DNA of 24,487 bases from positions 1-24,487 of the forward strand of contig NZ_CABFLM010000061.1 of assembly GCF_901873365.1 (NCBI RefSeq). Direction: 5' to 3'. This document shows, one piece after another, positions 21,688 through 24,487 of this stretch (position 1 is the stretch's first letter; each line of letters starts with the position of its first letter). The position numbers and the translations under genes were made by a program. The notes under the pieces are model-generated. The model was not told where the DNA came from. It was given only the letters and a program-made list of their open reading frames with translations, and ran no database searches. This DNA comes from an uncultured Aggregatibacter sp. (GTDB lineage Bacteria; Pseudomonadota; Gammaproteobacteria; Enterobacterales; Pasteurellaceae).

Positions 21688-22158
21688 ATGCCACGTCGTC
21701 GTAGTATTGAACAACGCAAGATTTTACCGGATCCGAAGTTCGGTTCAGAATTGCTTGCTAAATTTATCAATGTCATCATGGTAGATGGTAAAAAATCTAT
21801 CGCAGAATCTATCGTTTATAACGCGTTAGACACATTAGCTCAACGTACCGGTAAAGAAGCTTTAGAAGCTTTTGAAGCGGCATTAGAAAACGTACGTCCG
21901 ACTGTGGAAGTAAAATCCCGCCGTGTAGGTGGTTCTACTTACCAAGTGCCGGTTGAAGTACGTCCGGTTCGTCGTAATGCATTAGGTATGCGTTGGATCG
22001 TTGAAGCAGCACGTAAACGCGGTGATAAATCCATGGCTTTACGCTTAGCGAACGAATTATCTGATGCGTCTGAAAATAAAGGTGCGGCAGTTAAGAAACG
22101 TGAAGATGTTCACCGTATGGCTGAAGCTAATAAAGCATTTGCTCATTATCGTTGGTAA
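21688..22158 (+). CDS. rpsG: 30S ribosomal protein S7
   Basis: S7 starts assembly of the 30S head and binds the 3' domain of 16S rRNA. The 156-residue protein begins MPRRRSIEQRKILPDPKFGS and contains KSRRVGGSTYQVPVEVRPVR and the C-terminal KKREDVHRMAEANKAFAHYR, all typical. The ATG at 21688 follows ACGGAG; an in-frame ATG at 21649 lies in the control region. In E. coli, S7 represses its own translation through the rpsL-rpsG spacer, and the pairing needed is present here. Confidence 0.98.
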   Translation: MPRRRSIEQRKILPDPKFGSELLAKFINVIMVDGKKSIAESIVYNALDTLAQRTGKEALEAFEAALENVRPTVEVKSRRVGGSTYQVPVEVRPVRRNALGMRWIVEAARKRGDKSMALRLANELSDASENKGAAVKKREDVHRMAEANKAFAHYRW

Positions 22159-22175
22159 TTCGCTTTTAAGATTTA

Positions 22176-22200
22176 AGGGCTTCATCTTAGATGAAGCCTT
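22176..22200 (+). other. Hairpin in the rpsG-fusA spacer
   Basis: GGCTTCATC (22178-22186) and GATGAAGCC (22190-22198) form a perfect stem with a 3-base loop, extendable by two pairs. No U-run follows, so it is more likely an mRNA processing or stability element than a terminator. Confidence 0.6.
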
Positions 22201-22242
22201 ACCCTTATATAAACTGATATTAAATTAAACAAGGTTATAATA

Positions 22243-24345
22243 ATGGCTCGTACAACCCCTATCGAAAGATATCGTAATATTGGTATTAGTGCGCATATTG
22301 ATGCAGGTAAAACTACTACCACTGAACGTATCTTATTCTACACCGGTGTAAGTCACAAAATTGGTGAAGTACACGATGGTGCAGCAACCATGGACTGGAT
22401 GGAACAGGAACAAGAACGTGGTATTACCATTACCTCTGCGGCAACAACTGCATTCTGGTCTGGTATGTCCCAACAGTTCCCACAACACCGTATCAACGTT
22501 ATCGATACTCCGGGACACGTAGACTTTACTGTTGAAGTAGAACGTTCAATGCGTGTTCTTGATGGTGCGGTAATGGTTTACTGCGCGGTTGGCGGTGTTC
22601 AACCTCAGTCTGAAACCGTATGGCGTCAAGCAAACAAATATCAAGTTCCACGTATCGCGTTCGTAAACAAAATGGACCGTACCGGAGCTAACTTCCTACG
22701 CGTGGTTGATCAATTAAAAACCCGTTTAGGTGCAAATGCGGTTCCTCTTCAATTACCTGTGGGTTCAGAAGAAAACTTTACCGGTGTTGTTGATTTGATC
22801 AAAATGAAATCAATTAACTGGAATGAAGCTGACCAAGGGATGACTTTCACTTATGAAGATGTGCCTGCAGATATGCAAGCCGCTTGCGAAGAATGGCGTC
22901 AAAACCTTGTTGAAGCAGCAGCAGAAGCTTCCGAGGAGTTAATGGAAAAATATCTTGGTGGTGAAGAGTTAAGCGAAGAAGAGATCAAAGCAGGTCTTCG
23001 TCAACGTGTATTAGCAAACGAAATCATCTTGGTAACTTGTGGTTCTGCATTCAAAAACAAAGGTGTACAAGCAATGCTTGATGCGGTTGTTGAATACTTA
23101 CCGGCACCAACAGATATTCCAGCAATTAAAGGTATTAACCCTGATGAAACTGAAGGTGAGCGTCATGCAAGCGATGAAGAGCCATTCTCTTCATTAGCGT
23201 TCAAAATTGCAACTGACCCATTCGTAGGTAACTTAACTTTCTTCCGTGTGTATTCCGGTGTAATTAATTCTGGTGATACCGTATTAAACTCTGTACGTCA
23301 AAAACGTGAACGTTTTGGTCGTATCGTACAGATGCACGCAAATAAACGTGAAGAAATTAAAGAAGTTCGCGCGGGCGATATCGCTGCGGCAATCGGCTTA
23401 AAAGATGTAACAACAGGTGATACATTATGTGCAATTGAAGCACCAATCATCCTTGAACGTATGGAATTCCCTGAGCCGGTAATCTCTGTTGCAGTAGAAC
23501 CAAAAACAAAAGCAGACCAAGAAAAAATGGGTCTTGCATTAGGTCGTCTTGCACAAGAAGACCCGTCATTCCGTGTTCACACTGATGAAGAATCCGGTGA
23601 AACCATTATTTCCGGTATGGGTGAGTTACACTTGGATATCATCGTTGACCGTATGAAACGTGAATTCAAAGTGGAAGCTAACATTGGTAAACCACAAGTA
23701 TCTTACCGTGAAACAATTCGTACTCGTGTTAACGATGTAGAAGGTAAACACGCAAAACAATCTGGTGGTCGCGGTCAATATGGTCATGTTGTTATCGACT
23801 TATATCCATTAGAGCCAGAAGGTCCGGGCTATGAATTTGTTAACGAAATCAAAGGTGGTGTCATCCCTGGTGAATACATCCCTGCTGTTGACAAAGGTAT
23901 TCAAGAGCAACTTAAATCCGGTCCATTAGCGGGTTATCCGGTAGTTGATATCGGTGTTCGTTTACACTTCGGTTCATACCATGATGTGGACTCCTCCGAA
24001 TTGGCGTTTAAACTTGCAGCATCTTTAGCATTTAAAGCCGCATTCGCGAAAGCAAACCCAGTTTTACTTGAGCCAATCATGAAAGTTGAAGTAGAAACTC
24101 CACCTGAGTATGTAGGTGACGTCATCGGTGACTTGAGCCGTCGTCGCGCTATGGTGAACGGTCAAGAAGCAAATGAATTCGTTGTTAAAATCGACGCTGA
24201 AGTGCCGCTTTCTGAAATGTTTGGTTATGCAACTGACTTACGTTCCCAAACTCAAGGTCGTGCTTCTTACTCAATGGAACCATTAAAATATGCTGAAGCA
24301 CCGAAAAATGTAGCTGAAGCAGTTATTGAAGCTCGTAAAAAATAA
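22243..24345 (+). CDS. fusA: Elongation factor G
   Basis: EF-G is the GTPase that drives tRNA-mRNA translocation. The 700-residue protein is full length. G1 is AHIDAGKT (17-24). Switch I holds RGITITSAATT. G3 is DTPGHVDF (88-95) and G4 is NKMD (142-145). Later domains are intact: GELHLDIIVDRMKREF, SGGRGQYGHVVIDL and SRRRAMVNGQE. The ribosome binding site is AAGG. Codon use strongly favours TTA, CGT and GGT, fitting high expression. Third gene of the str operon. Confidence 0.98.
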   Translation: MARTTPIERYRNIGISAHIDAGKTTTTERILFYTGVSHKIGEVHDGAATMDWMEQEQERGITITSAATTAFWSGMSQQFPQHRINVIDTPGHVDFTVEVERSMRVLDGAVMVYCAVGGVQPQSETVWRQANKYQVPRIAFVNKMDRTGANFLRVVDQLKTRLGANAVPLQLPVGSEENFTGVVDLIKMKSINWNEADQGMTFTYEDVPADMQAACEEWRQNLVEAAAEASEELMEKYLGGEELSEEEIKAGLRQRVLANEIILVTCGSAFKNKGVQAMLDAVVEYLPAPTDIPAIKGINPDETEGERHASDEEPFSSLAFKIATDPFVGNLTFFRVYSGVINSGDTVLNSVRQKRERFGRIVQMHANKREEIKEVRAGDIAAAIGLKDVTTGDTLCAIEAPIILERMEFPEPVISVAVEPKTKADQEKMGLALGRLAQEDPSFRVHTDEESGETIISGMGELHLDIIVDRMKREFKVEANIGKPQVSYRETIRTRVNDVEGKHAKQSGGRGQYGHVVIDLYPLEPEGPGYEFVNEIKGGVIPGEYIPAVDKGIQEQLKSGPLAGYPVVDIGVRLHFGSYHDVDSSELAFKLAASLAFKAAFAKANPVLLEPIMKVEVETPPEYVGDVIGDLSRRRAMVNGQEANEFVVKIDAEVPLSEMFGYATDLRSQTQGRASYSMEPLKYAEAPKNVAEAVIEARKK

Positions 24346-24356
24346 TTTTGTTTAAC

Positions 24357-24389
24357 TAAGGCCACAAGCCATCTCGGCTTGTGGGCTTA
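24357..24389 (+). other. Long hairpin in the fusA-tuf spacer
   Basis: CCACAAGCC (24362-24370) and GGCTTGTGG (24376-24384) form a perfect 9-base-pair stem with loop ATCTC. After one mismatch four more pairs extend it. There is no U-tract, so readthrough into tuf is expected; it may mark a processing site. Confidence 0.6.
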
Positions 24390-24409
24390 TATATTGAGGA
24401 AACTTAATC

Positions 24410-24487
24410 GTGTCTAAAGAAAAATTTGAACGTACAAAACCGCACGTTAACGTGGGTACAATCGGCCACGTTGACCATGGTAAAACC
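24410..24487 (+). CDS. tuf: Elongation factor Tu (5' end only, cut by window edge)
   Basis: The first 26 codons read (V/M)SKEKFERTKPHVNVGTIGHV and DHGKT, the N-terminus and G1 loop of EF-Tu. EF-Tu brings aminoacyl-tRNA to the ribosome. It starts with GTG, as E. coli tufA does, after TTGAGGAAAC. It is fourth in the str operon, so it corresponds to tufA by position. The rest of the gene is outside the window. Confidence 0.96.
   Translation, partial: MSKEKFERTKPHVNVGTIGHVDHGKT

Noticed and set aside
1..24487. Defence system, prophage, integron or other novel multi-gene system
   Set aside because: All long frames are accounted for by core genes; no transposase, integrase, nuclease or toxin-antitoxin pair was seen.

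Overview
The window is a 24.5 kb stretch of a Pasteurellaceae chromosome, most likely Aggregatibacter or a close Haemophilus relative. Three things point there. By eye I count 14 perfect copies of the Haemophilus-type DNA uptake signal AAGTGCGGT/ACCGCACTT. The proteins resemble H. influenzae proteins closely (NadR, ZipA, SodA, PurM, surface protein E). The ftsB-to-nlpD gene block lacks pcm and rpoS. Genus-level placement is an inference. Nearly all genes are core housekeeping genes. I found no phage, insertion sequence, CRISPR array, defence locus, tRNA or rRNA, and no undescribed multi-gene system.

Layout from left to right. (1) A type V autotransporter on the minus strand runs off the left edge inside a Pro-Gln repeat linker. 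(2) sodA lies divergently behind a probable FNR site, convergent with the purM-purN operon (minus), which has a PurR-type operator. (3) A surface lipoprotein related to H. influenzae protein E is followed by a structured intergenic element. (4) ribB (minus) sits under an FMN riboswitch. (5) nadR and a metallophosphoesterase gene form a small operon (plus), followed by tyrP. (6) A long minus-strand cluster reads ftsB-ispD-ispF-truD-surE-yqaA-like-small lipoprotein-nlpD, with several 1- or 4-base overlaps. (7) rpe-gph (plus), then trpS. (8) cysZ-cysK (minus), divergent from zipA (plus). (9) The str operon rpsL-rpsG-fusA-tuf (plus), cut by the right edge inside tuf.

How the genes work together. 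purM and purN supply consecutive parts of de novo purine synthesis. ribB starts the branch that makes the FMN sensed by its own leader. nadR handles NMN/nicotinamide riboside salvage to NAD. ftsB, nlpD and zipA act in division and cell separation; ispD and ispF make isoprenoid precursors. cysZ imports sulfate and cysK makes cysteine. The str operon codes for ribosomal proteins S12 and S7 and elongation factors G and Tu.

The most interesting observations are at small scale. An inverted pair of uptake signals inside the purN coding region forms a terminator-like hairpin. A 65-residue lipoprotein next to nlpD looks like a partial duplicate of the NlpD N-terminus. Two mutually inverted palindromes lie between gph and trpS. 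The rpsL-rpsG spacer appears enlarged but keeps the S7 control helix. zipA is followed by rpsL rather than the usual ligA.
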